Shown here: piece by piece, positions 36,801 through 45,836 of the stretch
Position numbering within the stretch: the stretch's first letter is position 1
Layout of the letters: each line of letters begins with the position of its first letter
From: Acidobacteriota bacterium
Lineage (GTDB): Bacteria > Acidobacteriota > UBA4820
DNA length: 64,000 bases
Reading direction: 5' to 3'
Assembly: GCA_029559035.1 (NCBI GenBank)
Contig: JAKQCT010000065.1
Location: 121,346-185,345 of the forward strand
The notes under the pieces: model-generated
Told to the model about the DNA's origin: nothing
Seen by the model: only the letters and a program-made list of their open reading frames with translations
Database searches by the model: none
Position numbers and translations under genes: made by a program

Positions 36801-39800
36801 ACGATGCCCCAGTCTTGTCGGCAAACGGGGCATACGCGATAGAATACGGGAGCGGCATCACGCTTAACGGCACGGCGGCAGACGACACGGCTATGGGGGA
36901 TTACATCGCAAGCGCGGGCTGGGACGTCACGGGCGATTCGGTTGTCGACTTCGACGGGTTGCAGCCGATTATCAGTTTCGACCAGTTGAAACAAAAAGGA
37001 TGGGTTTCCCCCAGAAGCTCGGCGGTATCGTTCATTGCGGCGGACCGTCACGGTTTGTCTTCTTCGGCGTCGACCACGCTTACAATCCAAGACACAACTC
37101 CCCCGACGGTTGAAGTCAGCTACCCCGACGGAGGAGAGACGCTCCGAGTGGGTGGCAGCTACACGATAATGTGGACGGGATCCGACAACTACCAGCTGGA
37201 TCATTTCAATGTTTACTATTGCACCGACTGGAACGGAGACCCCGATACTGCCACCTGGATAAAGATCAACTCTTCGAACATACCGGGAACACAGTTCTTC
37301 TACGACTGGACGATCCCGGATGATCTATCTTCCACCTGCAGGGTAAAAGTGGAAGCCTTCGACAAGGGGGTTCCTGAGGTAAAGAACAATTTCGACATCT
37401 CCGGGGAGAATTTCTACATCGTGCAGGCGACGACGTCTTCGATAAAGACTCTTATCCTGAGGAGCACGAACAGGATCAACCAGTTTTACCCGGGACAGGC
37501 GACTCTGGTTGGCGAGAAGTTGGCGCAGCTTATGGTGAACGGGAAAGTGACAGGTTTCATCGTTGAACTTGACAGCATACCGGGCCTTTCGACGCTATAC
37601 GACACCTGGGACGGCGAGCCGACGAGCGTGACCAAAGCCAACGCGGTGGCGGAGGCGATAAGGGCTTATGTCGCGAACCTGGTGCGGACGGACTACACGA
37701 ACGTCGAATACCTTGTGATCGTGGGCGACGACAGGATCGTTCCGTTCTACAGGATAGCGGACGCGACCCCCGGGGCTTACTCCGAGGACGACTACACGGG
37801 AAGCGTGGACTGCGCGACGGCGACGGGCGGGGCGATCTGCCAGGATTACTACCTCACCGACAACATATACGGAGACATCGGATACTGGAACGGAGACTCG
37901 TGGGAGGACTACGAGGTCACGACGGAAGGCTCGAACTTCATGGCTCTTCCGGACCTCGGCATCGGAAGGCTCGTCGAGACACCTGAGCAGATAGCGACTA
38001 CGATCGACGCCTTCATCACGATGGACGGGCAGGTGACGCTGGACAGCCTGACGACGGCGAACGTCTTTGTCGCGGGCTACGATTTCCTCACGGACAGCGC
38101 TACGACGATCAAGGACAAGTACGACACGCCGTACATGGTCGACAACCTTCTCGGCGGGGCGTGGACTCACGACCAGCTGGAGACGGCGCTTTTCGAAGGG
38201 CTTCAGGAGCCGACCCCTCATCCTTACGTCCTGAACAGCCTGAACGGCCACTGCACGCACTACACGATGGAAACTCCGAACGGAGGGCCCCTTCCTACGA
38301 CGGAGATGGAAGCGGACCATCCGGGACAGTCTCTTAACGGAAGGGTCTTCTACAGCGCGGGGTGCCACAGCGGGCTGAACGTTCCGTCGAGCTTCACCAA
38401 CAGCTACGACCTTCCCGAGATGATGATGGAGAAGGGGGCGATCGCGTACGTGGGCAACACTGGATACGGCTGGGGGCTGAAGCACGGGACGGGCTACACC
38501 GAGAAGCTGATGGAGATGGTGACGGACAAGATGCTGGCCCAGCAGATGATTTCCCTGGGCCAGGCATTGTCGCAGGCGAAGAGGGAATATTACATCCAGG
38601 ACAAGAGATATGACGTTTTCGACGAGAAGGTGCTTTTCGAGAGTACTCTCTACGGCCTTCCGATGTACAGGATAGTGATGAGCCAGAGCTCGATCGTCGC
38701 GCCCAGGGATTTCTCGGGGGCGGCCGGCCCGGATCACGAAGAGGTGAACGGGATAACGCTTGACAAGAAGCTTGTGAGGGCGGACGATTCGAACCTTCTT
38801 CCGTCGGGAGTGACGGAGCTGGCGCTCAACTTCGAGTTCGGTCCGGGAACGCATCAGCTCGTCCATACGGCCGACGGGGATTACTACAAGCTTAACGGGA
38901 AAATGAACGGCGAAGCGGGGGATTCCCTCCAGCCTCTCTTCATCTACGAAAGCAGGCTGTCGGGAGTCGTTTCGCACGGAGTGATATTCACCGGCGGTAC
39001 GTTCACGAACTACGCGGATTTCGAACCGGTCATCGCCACGCCTGAGAGCAGCAGCCCGCTCGTGCCTCCGGAACCGATAGCTCCTGTTATGGGAGCATTT
39101 GTCCCGACGGTGAACGTTTCCCATCCGCAGCTTCCATCTTCGCTTGTAAGCACCGATCTGACGAAGCTGACGGTTTACACGGGCTACTTCAAGAAATACC
39201 CGGGAGAAACCACCCTCGGGACGGAGACCCTTTTCGACACTGTCGGGTTCTCCGTGTATTACAGCAATTCATCGGACAAGACGGCGCCGTCCTTCCCGTC
39301 TCCTCCCGCCGAAGGGGGGGATTATCACACTCTGACGGGGACCAATTGCGCTTTCTCCGTGCAGGCGTCGGACGCGGGAACGGGGCTTTACAGGGTTCTG
39401 GTGACCTACTCGGACAATACAGCATCTTGGCAAAGCTTGGACCTCGCCTATAACGGATCATCCTCGAGATGGGAAGGATCGCTGACCCTTTCGAACAGCA
39501 TAACCTACTTCGTCCAGGCGGTTGACAACGCGGGCAACTGCAAGGTACTCAAGAGCAACGAGGGGATGTCGGGCCTCGACCCCGCGACCGGGCTTCCATA
39601 TGTGGTGGCGGCGAGGCTGTTCGAGGTGCAGTTCCTTGATAGCGATTCGGACGGGATGCCCAACGACTGGGAGACGGCCAACGGCACGAACCCCGACGTG
39701 GCGGACGCCAACGCCGACCCGGACGATGACGGTTTGACCAACATCCAGGAGATGGTCAATAACACGAACCCCCAGGACGAAGATACCGATAACGATGGGA

Positions 39801-40657
39801 TGGAGGACGGCTGGGAAGTGGCGAAGGGACTGAACCCGCTTGCCGACGACGCCGCACTCGACCCCGACCATGACAGCCTGACGAACCTTGACGAATACGG
39901 AGCCAACACGAACCCCTATGACGCAGACACGGACGACGACTCGATGCCCGACGGATGGGAGGTGACTTACGGACTTAATCCGCTTGCCCCGGACAGTGCC
40001 CTGGATGGTGACCTCGACGGGTTGAACAACGGAGAGGAATACGCGGCCTCGACGAAGCCCATCGCCTGCGATTCCGACGGTGACGGCGACAACGACGGCT
40101 CCGAAGAAAACAACGGCAGGGACCCGAACCTGGCGGGTGACGGCAAAAGGATAACGATATTCGAAACGCTTGACGGCGAAGATGTGATCATCAACTGGCC
40201 GTCGGGTTCCGGGGACAACGGGGTGATAGACGGTCCGTACTGGATATACAGGTCCACGGTTCCCTACCACGGATCCGCGGACGAACTGGCGACGACCCCT
40301 CTTCCGCTGGAAGACGGGACGACCACATACAGGGATGTCGGCGCCGCAGGTGGCACGGAGACCTACTTCTACACGGTAACCAATTCGAGGTACACCGCTC
40401 CCGCTCCCGCCATCGGCGCGATAGTACCTTCAAGCGGTCCAGCCGGAACGGCGGTAAGCATATACGGGACCAATTTCGTCACGGGGGCGACGGTGAAAGT
40501 AGGAGGGGTGACTGCCGGAAGCGTTGTTGTCCAGAACGCGTCGCTGATAACCTGCGTTGCTCCGGCTAACAGCCTCGGGGCGAAGGATGTCACGGTAACC
40601 AATCCCAACGGCCAGTTCGTTACGAAACCGGGCGGTTTTACCTATACCGCGCCGTGA
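33854..40657 (+). CDS. Very large secreted gingipain (peptidase C25)-like multidomain protein
   Basis: ATG at 33854 after gaaggagg, signal peptide MFKNSFLAKSVVSTVLISCLWVNVCA. C25-like core LVIVGDDRIVPFYRIAD...LNGHCTHYTME...RVFYSAGCHSGLNVP. Three DxDxDG-type repeats, then a TIG/IPT-like C-terminus IVPSSGPAGTAVSIYGTNF. Confidence 0.88.
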   Translation: MFKNSFLAKSVVSTVLISCLWVNVCALELEIKDVRVDDSVELISCAYQGELDRHMKGNADGALSPGERVRLAITVENRTGFDITYMHAVISDDSIFLNTISPNCYAGTGGGGIGVRYVEFGSWGNGEKMSNFDPFVVEVSQDMACGKFVEFGVTFYYRTSDPTGGCYSSPDLCSETHYFTLPVFALTDPLVLQEEKAPVPSSDDHTVVNVATNSRDIGYVISRSGAWEVEGCYFSRMDYEGTVMWGPKRILDYGINGDNNAFFYNDKLEKYQLVRVGYDGFTIVSIPDTESEAVTSETMNYPSVFPPFSEAVIINSCFYDNTTTVDPMIVVVFEADNLHTYICKYPPMAPYSPSQATDLGQTSSYSPSSCSSTAYLPEDEASLTPAAYFVATDAHDGTKNVIRVSKIRALDLFLMGTYEIPVSVEYSTPSVVIDDINRMVVVAYDIPASYNPGGSIRCTVFDEDLVPVNLDKEIEPPDPDPDPSNLYYSKIPRLIFNCGNFYMVTQESRFSALSSRVMAGLFDPYSFPNPKLLTAGYASEEWLMMGNLKSVNAGDRCYAFWNDSRDTYPGITSIHYSAGIYQDIRMPYNANVFDDEIISQAYEHTNHPSLACNATKCLTAWVHQDSTDPWGRNIFKRDLSADGTMLDSAPVQISFGNGASWYSHVTAVDHGGVFEVFWREGDVISKWTEPNFTDNGIYTLYNIDSLFLDAAPFGSYSDLLLVRDMRGTDTGVNLYAVKYDHGIGVSYEVNLTNYQDTMTNVIMAKCVSVPGSSNEIAVAWLEEETGQMFRVKVAVLGFDLNYVIDHGVSYPYTVMQSPTAQSVLQSFAMAANESGIMFLLPNGYMYDYYLDYLFLETETGYVSRDSLKQRHFSYWYSPFIFPGMRWDGNQFLYSWLERGLGTERLFFYGKFDECGSPIAWPVRIASPKSYMFPPPESEANYEVESTEKGALAIYTKGSGSSQANVYLAAMSWEPDSMSCALYNDAPVLSANGAYAIEYGSGITLNGTAADDTAMGDYIASAGWDVTGDSVVDFDGLQPIISFDQLKQKGWVSPRSSAVSFIAADRHGLSSSASTTLTIQDTTPPTVEVSYPDGGETLRVGGSYTIMWTGSDNYQLDHFNVYYCTDWNGDPDTATWIKINSSNIPGTQFFYDWTIPDDLSSTCRVKVEAFDKGVPEVKNNFDISGENFYIVQATTSSIKTLILRSTNRINQFYPGQATLVGEKLAQLMVNGKVTGFIVELDSIPGLSTLYDTWDGEPTSVTKANAVAEAIRAYVANLVRTDYTNVEYLVIVGDDRIVPFYRIADATPGAYSEDDYTGSVDCATATGGAICQDYYLTDNIYGDIGYWNGDSWEDYEVTTEGSNFMALPDLGIGRLVETPEQIATTIDAFITMDGQVTLDSLTTANVFVAGYDFLTDSATTIKDKYDTPYMVDNLLGGAWTHDQLETALFEGLQEPTPHPYVLNSLNGHCTHYTMETPNGGPLPTTEMEADHPGQSLNGRVFYSAGCHSGLNVPSSFTNSYDLPEMMMEKGAIAYVGNTGYGWGLKHGTGYTEKLMEMVTDKMLAQQMISLGQALSQAKREYYIQDKRYDVFDEKVLFESTLYGLPMYRIVMSQSSIVAPRDFSGAAGPDHEEVNGITLDKKLVRADDSNLLPSGVTELALNFEFGPGTHQLVHTADGDYYKLNGKMNGEAGDSLQPLFIYESRLSGVVSHGVIFTGGTFTNYADFEPVIATPESSSPLVPPEPIAPVMGAFVPTVNVSHPQLPSSLVSTDLTKLTVYTGYFKKYPGETTLGTETLFDTVGFSVYYSNSSDKTAPSFPSPPAEGGDYHTLTGTNCAFSVQASDAGTGLYRVLVTYSDNTASWQSLDLAYNGSSSRWEGSLTLSNSITYFVQAVDNAGNCKVLKSNEGMSGLDPATGLPYVVAARLFEVQFLDSDSDGMPNDWETANGTNPDVADANADPDDDGLTNIQEMVNNTNPQDEDTDNDGMEDGWEVAKGLNPLADDAALDPDHDSLTNLDEYGANTNPYDADTDDDSMPDGWEVTYGLNPLAPDSALDGDLDGLNNGEEYAASTKPIACDSDGDGDNDGSEENNGRDPNLAGDGKRITIFETLDGEDVIINWPSGSGDNGVIDGPYWIYRSTVPYHGSADELATTPLPLEDGTTTYRDVGAAGGTETYFYTVTNSRYTAPAPAIGAIVPSSGPAGTAVSIYGTNFVTGATVKVGGVTAGSVVVQNASLITCVAPANSLGAKDVTVTNPNGQFVTKPGGFTYTAP
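39637..40140 (+). repeat. Tandem thrombospondin type 3-like Ca-binding repeats in the C25-like protein
   Basis: DSDSDGMPNDWETANGTNP / DEDTDNDGMEDGWEVAKGLNP / DADTDDDSMPDGWEVTYGLNP, each followed by a D.D.DGL.N..EY...T.P half. Confidence 0.85.
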
Positions 40658-43600
40658 CGGCTGATGAGATCTTCGAAGAGGAGGGGGCTTTGAAGAGAAA
40701 TGGCAGTTTTTCGAAGGAGCTTGATAATACGATGGCTCTCGAGATCTTCCTCGACGAGATCGAGAAGGTCAGAAGCGATTTTCAAAAGGAAAGAGCGGTC
40801 GATCGAGGGAGCGTAATTCCTGATGATCCTCACGAAACCGCTCTTGGCCTTTTTCTTCTCGCCAAGTTCTCTTTGGATGTCTGAGATGTTGTAAGCTGAA
40901 TTTACCATGTATTGGATATTGCCAAGCTTAAACGCCACTTTGGAAGTTGTCCTGAACTGACGCAAGGCAAGGCATGGCTTGCCAGAAAAAAAATAAATGC
41001 CTCCAAGAGCGTTGTAATATGACATAGCCGCATATGGGTACTTAACCTGATCGACAAAACTTCCTGCGTTGATTAATGCTGATAATGCTGTTTCTGTATG
41101 TCCGAGAGCATTAGCCGATATCGCTATCGTCGTTGAAGCGCCTACCACATTCATTCTTGAACCTATTTTTTTGGCAACGGTCAAAGCTTTCTCGGCATTT
41201 TCAAGAGCCAGTTGGTTGTCCCCAAGCGCCAGAAAGCAATTAGAAAGGCCGAAATAAGCGCGAAGCATCAGCTCGAAAGCGGCTATCTGGGATGAGAATT
41301 CCAGTGCCGTCGAATAATAGCCTTGTGATTTTGGGTAATCTCCTTTGAAATAAAAGATACTGCCGGATAAGATATAAAGCGATGGCAGTTCATCCTCGAG
41401 GGAAAAGTCCAGCGTTGTTTTATATCCTTTTTCAAGAAGGGTGATGGCATCCTCATATTTTCCGAGTCTGATAAGGGAGGACACCTCATATCTAACTGTC
41501 GAAACGGCGATCTTTCCGTTTTTGATCTTTTCCGCAATAGTTATTAAGGAGTCCGCCTCCTCGACCGTCTTTTTATAATCTCCTTTCTGGTCAAGGATCG
41601 TAAGTTGAAGGAACCTGGCGTTTACAGCCGTAGCCTCGCAGGAGCTATCCCGAAGTTTCGCCAGGAGGGACATCGCTTCGTCGTATTCGCCAGTCGAAAC
41701 CAGCGATTTCGAGTAATCTAAAAGATCCATGTCTCCAAGCTTATAACCGGCACTCTTTCCGTTTTTCAGGCAGATTTCGTAAAGCCTTCTGGCTTCGTGA
41801 AAGGCGCTTATGCCGAATGCGTTGCGAGCAGCTTTTAGAGAGTATTCGAAAGCCTTCTCATGATTCTCGGCGCCTGAGAAATGATAGGCAAGGATCTCCC
41901 AGCTATTATCAGAATTGTCCGTCTGCTCTATTTCTCTGGCGATCTCACCGTGCAGGGCTTTCCTGTTGGAAACAAGGATCGAATCATAGGCGACATTCCT
42001 GAGGAGTTTGTTGGAAAAGCGGTATTTCGAACCTTCTTCTCTTTCTATCCCGATATCCTGCATTTGATCGAGGATGAGGCTGATCTCGGAAAGTTCCATC
42101 TTTGGAAAATAAATCTTGGAGAGTGTTTCGGCGTCGAAGCTTTCACCCATGCATGACGCCACCTTGAGAAGGTTCTTCCTTGTGTAATCGAGGTTGTCCA
42201 GGCGCATCATCAGGATCTCTTCGATGGATTTGGAGACCCTGGAAGCGGCGTCGGAATTCCAGACGACGAAACCTTCGCTGTTAGTCGCGATAGCTTTCAT
42301 TTCTTTAAGTCCGGATACGATCTCGTTCAGGTATAGCGGGTTGCCCGAGGAGCGTTCGAGAAGGAATGAAATAAGGCTTTCAGGAACCGCCTTGGCTCTG
42401 AACCTGGCAAGAAGATATTTCTCGATGCCTTCTTTATTTAAGCCTGTCAGTGAAAAAAGCTGCATCTTTCCGAATGGAGGCGTGTCCCTTCTTCCGATAA
42501 GTTGGAACTTCACGGACTTGGAATCGAACCTCTCGAACAGTTTTGAGAAGAGATCTGCCTCTTCCTTCCCAGTCCTATCGAAGTCGTCCAGGATAAGGAG
42601 GTGTTTCCGAGAACAAACCCCGAGCAGCTTCGAAAAAAGTTCTGCAAGCGTTTCAAGTTTCTGTTCCGCGGAAAGGGCGCTGATGACGGGAGTCGGATCC
42701 ATCCTTTCATTGATAAGGATCGAAAAAAGAGGGAGGAGGTCAGCCTGTCCGGGAAATTTATCACGCAGAAGGTCCAGCGCCCCTCTACCTTCTCCTTCCG
42801 AGGATGTGACAGCCCGGAAGACTTTCTCCGCCGAATAGAATGGATGAGGGGGAGAGATGGGGGCTGAGAGAGAAGTGACTTTCCATTTATCTGCGGGAAG
42901 GGACATCGCGGCTTCTTTCGCGAGCGCGCTTTTTCCGATGCCGGGCGGTCCGTTCAAGTATACGGGCTTAGGGGAGCGCTCGATCAGCGAGAGAAGCTTC
43001 TTCAGTTCGGCCTCTCTTCCAACGAAAAGAGCAGAGGGCTTCGAGCCTTCCATCTCGGAACGGCCCGAAAGCCTGAGAGGGGTGCTGACAGAGGTCTCGG
43101 CTTGCTTCCCTTTCAGCCTGAGCTTCCGGTAGGGCCCGTAGGAGAACTTCTTCCTTGTCTTCTCCCGGACATCGTTAGACACGAGGACGCTGCCTTTCGC
43201 GGCCGACATCAGCCTCGCAGAAACGTTTACCGTGTCGCCCATGACCGTGTATTCTCGCCTGTTTTCCGAACCGACCATTCCGGCATAACAAATACCCGAG
43301 GTTATTCCGACGGACTGTCCGCTAAGCCATTTTTCTTTCTTCTCAAATTCTTTCAGCTCGAGGGCGAAGGCGACGGCCCTCTCCTCGTTGTCGGCGTAAC
43401 TTTCAGGCGCTCCGAAGAAGCAGAGGAACTTGCTGCCCTTGTCTCCCATGTCCATCCTGTTGAAAGATCCTCCGAGCCCCCGGAGCAGGCCGGTAACCTT
43501 GAGGAAGTAATGCTGGAGGAGCAGGTGGTTGTTTCCCGCCCCCAGGTCTATCGTGGGAAAGGAAACGAAGCAGGACACGACGGGCCTGTGCTCGGATAGC

Positions 43601-44388
43601 ATCTTCTCGTTTCCCATTCGTATGTGTTCGAAGACGGCGGGAAAGAGGAACGGTTTTACCAGTCCGGGATCCGCGACGGCAAGATCTTCGCCTGAGACCC
43701 GTTCCGTTGGGCAGGCAAGCGCGGTAAGCGAAGCGAATCCTGCTCCAAGGGGGGACAGGTCCGCGATGTCCTTCAGCTCTTCCGCGCAGGCGGGATCTAC
43801 CACGGTCTGCCCCGGGGAGGCGTGATGCTCGGCTTCGGCTGTCTGGTCTATCGGGTCGCCGGAGAAAACATACTCCAGCCTTGCCGATGGATCTCCCAGC
43901 ACCATGAATTGAACCGTGCCCCGGGAAATGCCCGTTTTGAGCTTGAGCGAAAATGTGCCGAAAGGGGTCTTTGCTTCATAGTCGGAAACTGAATCAGCAA
44001 CGGACAAGGCCGAGGAGCATGCCCTCAGGAGCGGCCCCTCTTTGTTTTCGCCGGGCATCCTTTCGAACAGGATCGTCAGGGCGTCGCCGCCGAACTTCAC
44101 CACGTCGCCCCCGAAAACGAATACGCTCTCAAGGGCTTTACGGAAATACGAGGAGATCGTGTCGGTAAGGATCTCGGTCCCTTCGCGCCCGTGCTTCGAG
44201 AGGGTTTCCGAGAGGGGAGTGAACCCGGAGATGTCGAGGAACGCGTAAGCGCCTTCGACTTCGCGCGGTTGAGCGATCAGGCTATCATGAGAGCCTTTTG
44301 CCAGCAGTCTCAAGACATACACGGGAAGATGAGCCTCGTGGCTTCTATCTCGTTTGCCGGCGATTTCGTCCCGAGGGCCCTTGTCCAA
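40642..44388 (-). CDS. Soluble adenylyl cyclase-like protein: tandem class III cyclase domains, P-loop NTPase, repeat-rich helical tail
   Basis: 1248 aa. C1: FLDISGFTPLSE...GGDVVKFGGDALTILF. C2: MGDKGSKFLCFFGAPE...VGITSGICYAGMVGSENRREYTVMGDTVNVSARLM. Walker A: LNGPPGIGKSALAKE. Confidence 0.93.
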   Translation of the reverse strand: MDKGPRDEIAGKRDRSHEAHLPVYVLRLLAKGSHDSLIAQPREVEGAYAFLDISGFTPLSETLSKHGREGTEILTDTISSYFRKALESVFVFGGDVVKFGGDALTILFERMPGENKEGPLLRACSSALSVADSVSDYEAKTPFGTFSLKLKTGISRGTVQFMVLGDPSARLEYVFSGDPIDQTAEAEHHASPGQTVVDPACAEELKDIADLSPLGAGFASLTALACPTERVSGEDLAVADPGLVKPFLFPAVFEHIRMGNEKMLSEHRPVVSCFVSFPTIDLGAGNNHLLLQHYFLKVTGLLRGLGGSFNRMDMGDKGSKFLCFFGAPESYADNEERAVAFALELKEFEKKEKWLSGQSVGITSGICYAGMVGSENRREYTVMGDTVNVSARLMSAAKGSVLVSNDVREKTRKKFSYGPYRKLRLKGKQAETSVSTPLRLSGRSEMEGSKPSALFVGREAELKKLLSLIERSPKPVYLNGPPGIGKSALAKEAAMSLPADKWKVTSLSAPISPPHPFYSAEKVFRAVTSSEGEGRGALDLLRDKFPGQADLLPLFSILINERMDPTPVISALSAEQKLETLAELFSKLLGVCSRKHLLILDDFDRTGKEEADLFSKLFERFDSKSVKFQLIGRRDTPPFGKMQLFSLTGLNKEGIEKYLLARFRAKAVPESLISFLLERSSGNPLYLNEIVSGLKEMKAIATNSEGFVVWNSDAASRVSKSIEEILMMRLDNLDYTRKNLLKVASCMGESFDAETLSKIYFPKMELSEISLILDQMQDIGIEREEGSKYRFSNKLLRNVAYDSILVSNRKALHGEIAREIEQTDNSDNSWEILAYHFSGAENHEKAFEYSLKAARNAFGISAFHEARRLYEICLKNGKSAGYKLGDMDLLDYSKSLVSTGEYDEAMSLLAKLRDSSCEATAVNARFLQLTILDQKGDYKKTVEEADSLITIAEKIKNGKIAVSTVRYEVSSLIRLGKYEDAITLLEKGYKTTLDFSLEDELPSLYILSGSIFYFKGDYPKSQGYYSTALEFSSQIAAFELMLRAYFGLSNCFLALGDNQLALENAEKALTVAKKIGSRMNVVGASTTIAISANALGHTETALSALINAGSFVDQVKYPYAAMSYYNALGGIYFFSGKPCLALRQFRTTSKVAFKLGNIQYMVNSAYNISDIQRELGEKKKAKSGFVRIIRNYAPSIDRSFLLKIASDLLDLVEEDLESHRIIKLLRKTAISLQSPLLFEDLISRHGAV

Positions 44389-44473
44389 AGCTACTCCTCA
44401 AAGGCGATGATAACAGATAAGGGGTCATCTATAAAACAGGGAATATATGCGTTCGCATGAAGGTTGACTTAAA

Positions 44474-44944
44474 ATGGAGGTGCAGATGAACATCATCACG
44501 GCCTTGAACAGGATGGAGGAGATCGAAAAGAAAGCTTCCGAGCTTTACAAGCATTATCAGGGTCTTTTTCACGGGGACCAGGAAGCGGCATATTTCTTTT
44601 ACAGGATGCATCTGGAGGAAAAGGGGCACAGGAACCTTATCCAGTACGTGAAAAAGCTTGTGAGGCAGAACCCTCGGCTGTTCCACGACCTGGATGTGAC
44701 CGAAGAAGAACTGGGGAGGATCGTGGCCATGATCGACTCCCAGCTTGAAAGAAAAAAACAGCCGAAACTCGAGGAGGCGGTGGCGATAGCCGAGGAACTG
44801 GAGATCGCTCTCGCGGAAGGCTACCTCAAGAACCTCCCGCTGAAAAACAACCGCATACTGCTCGATCTCTATGGAGCCCTGGGTGAAAAAGACCACACCG
44901 AGAAAATAACCGCCTTCAAGGCGAAGGTCGGGGTGAGAGACTGA
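44474..44944 (+). CDS. Hypothetical helical protein, possibly ferritin/rubrerythrin-like
   Basis: 156 aa with spaced E/H residues (AAYFFYRMHLEEKGHRNLI). Family call tentative. Confidence 0.6.
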   Translation: MEVQMNIITALNRMEEIEKKASELYKHYQGLFHGDQEAAYFFYRMHLEEKGHRNLIQYVKKLVRQNPRLFHDLDVTEEELGRIVAMIDSQLERKKQPKLEEAVAIAEELEIALAEGYLKNLPLKNNRILLDLYGALGEKDHTEKITAFKAKVGVRD

Positions 44945-45005
44945 ACCTGATCTCCGGCTTCTGGCTCAAAGGACCGGGGCGGAGCAGAAACCTGTCTTCG
45001 TCTTC

Positions 45006-45266
45006 TCAGGCCTTTTCTTCCAAGGTCCTCTTGTAGGCTTCCTTGCCTTCCTCGAAGCCGGCTTTAAGGGCGTCCTTGTGCACCCGGGCCGATTCTTTGG
45101 CCTCCGAAAGGCTTTCAAGAGCTTTGTCTTTGGCTTTGTTGAACCCATCCTTGAGCTTCGCGCGTGTCTCTTTCCCGGAAGCAGGGGCGAAAAGAAGGGC
45201 CGTCACTCCGCCGGCGACAACCCCCAGAAAGAACGCCAGTGCCACATTACCGGTTGCCTTTTTCAT
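45006..45266 (-). CDS. YtxH-like protein
   Basis: FFLGVVAGGVTALLFAPASGKETRAKLKDGFNKAKDKA. Confidence 0.85.
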   Translation of the reverse strand: MKKATGNVALAFFLGVVAGGVTALLFAPASGKETRAKLKDGFNKAKDKALESLSEAKESARVHKDALKAGFEEGKEAYKRTLEEKA

Positions 45267-45668
45267 CTATTCCTCCTCGTTTTCCGCGTTATCTTCCCCG
45301 CGGGAGAAAAGCCTTTCTATGAGGGAATAACCTCCCCTGAAAGCGTTGGCGATCATGGACACGGGCCTGAATATGGAAACAGCGTCCTCTACCAGGGTCG
45401 AGGTGGAGTCTATGGCCCCCCTTATCCTGGAAACGGCCATCTTGGTCTCCCTGATCGTTTCCTCGCTTTCCAGGATCACGTTCTCCGCTCTCGCCAGAAG
45501 CTCGTTCGACCGCCTGACGGTTTCCCTCAGCTCCAGGACGACCGGCATCAGGGCGGTTATGAGCGCCGATAGTTTTTTCAGCGTCGCGACAAGATAGACG
45601 ACTCCGATCACGATCGCCGCGACGGCGATGGCAAGAAGCATGTTATTGAAGGTAAAGGTAACGGTCAT
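45267..45668 (-). CDS. DUF948-like membrane-anchored coiled-coil protein
   Basis: ATG at 45668, MTVTFTFNNMLLAIAVAAIVIGVVYLVATLKKLSALI then helical region. Abuts the ytxH-like gene. Confidence 0.65.
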   Translation of the reverse strand: MTVTFTFNNMLLAIAVAAIVIGVVYLVATLKKLSALITALMPVVLELRETVRRSNELLARAENVILESEETIRETKMAVSRIRGAIDSTSTLVEDAVSIFRPVSMIANAFRGGYSLIERLFSRGEDNAENEEE

Positions 45669-45754
45669 TCCAAACCTCTTTCCAACCCGCGAAAGGGTCA
45701 CTGATAAATATAGGTCAAAACGGGAATTTTTGCAAAATAGTCGACGTTGGCGAG

Positions 45755-45784
45755 TTGACAATATTTATAAACTGCTTGTAGAAT
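45755..45784 (+). promoter_or_regulatory. Candidate sigma70-type promoter of the secreted kelch/Ig protein
   Basis: TTGACA (45755-45760), 18-nt spacer, TAGAAT (45779-45784). Confidence 0.55.
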
Positions 45785-45836
45785 AACGCTTGTGTCAACA
45801 ATCGCACTATCATACAAGTCTGAGAAGGAGGAGGAA

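Noticed and set aside
37595-39124. 509-aa minus-strand ORF opposite the C25-like region
   Set aside because: Arg/Val/His-rich shadow translation. The plus strand carries the coherent domain architecture and RBS/signal peptide.
39637-40140. DNA-level tandem repeat or recombination hot spot in the giant protease
   Set aside because: The repetition is at protein level (Ca-binding repeats) with diverged nucleotides, an ordinary domain array.
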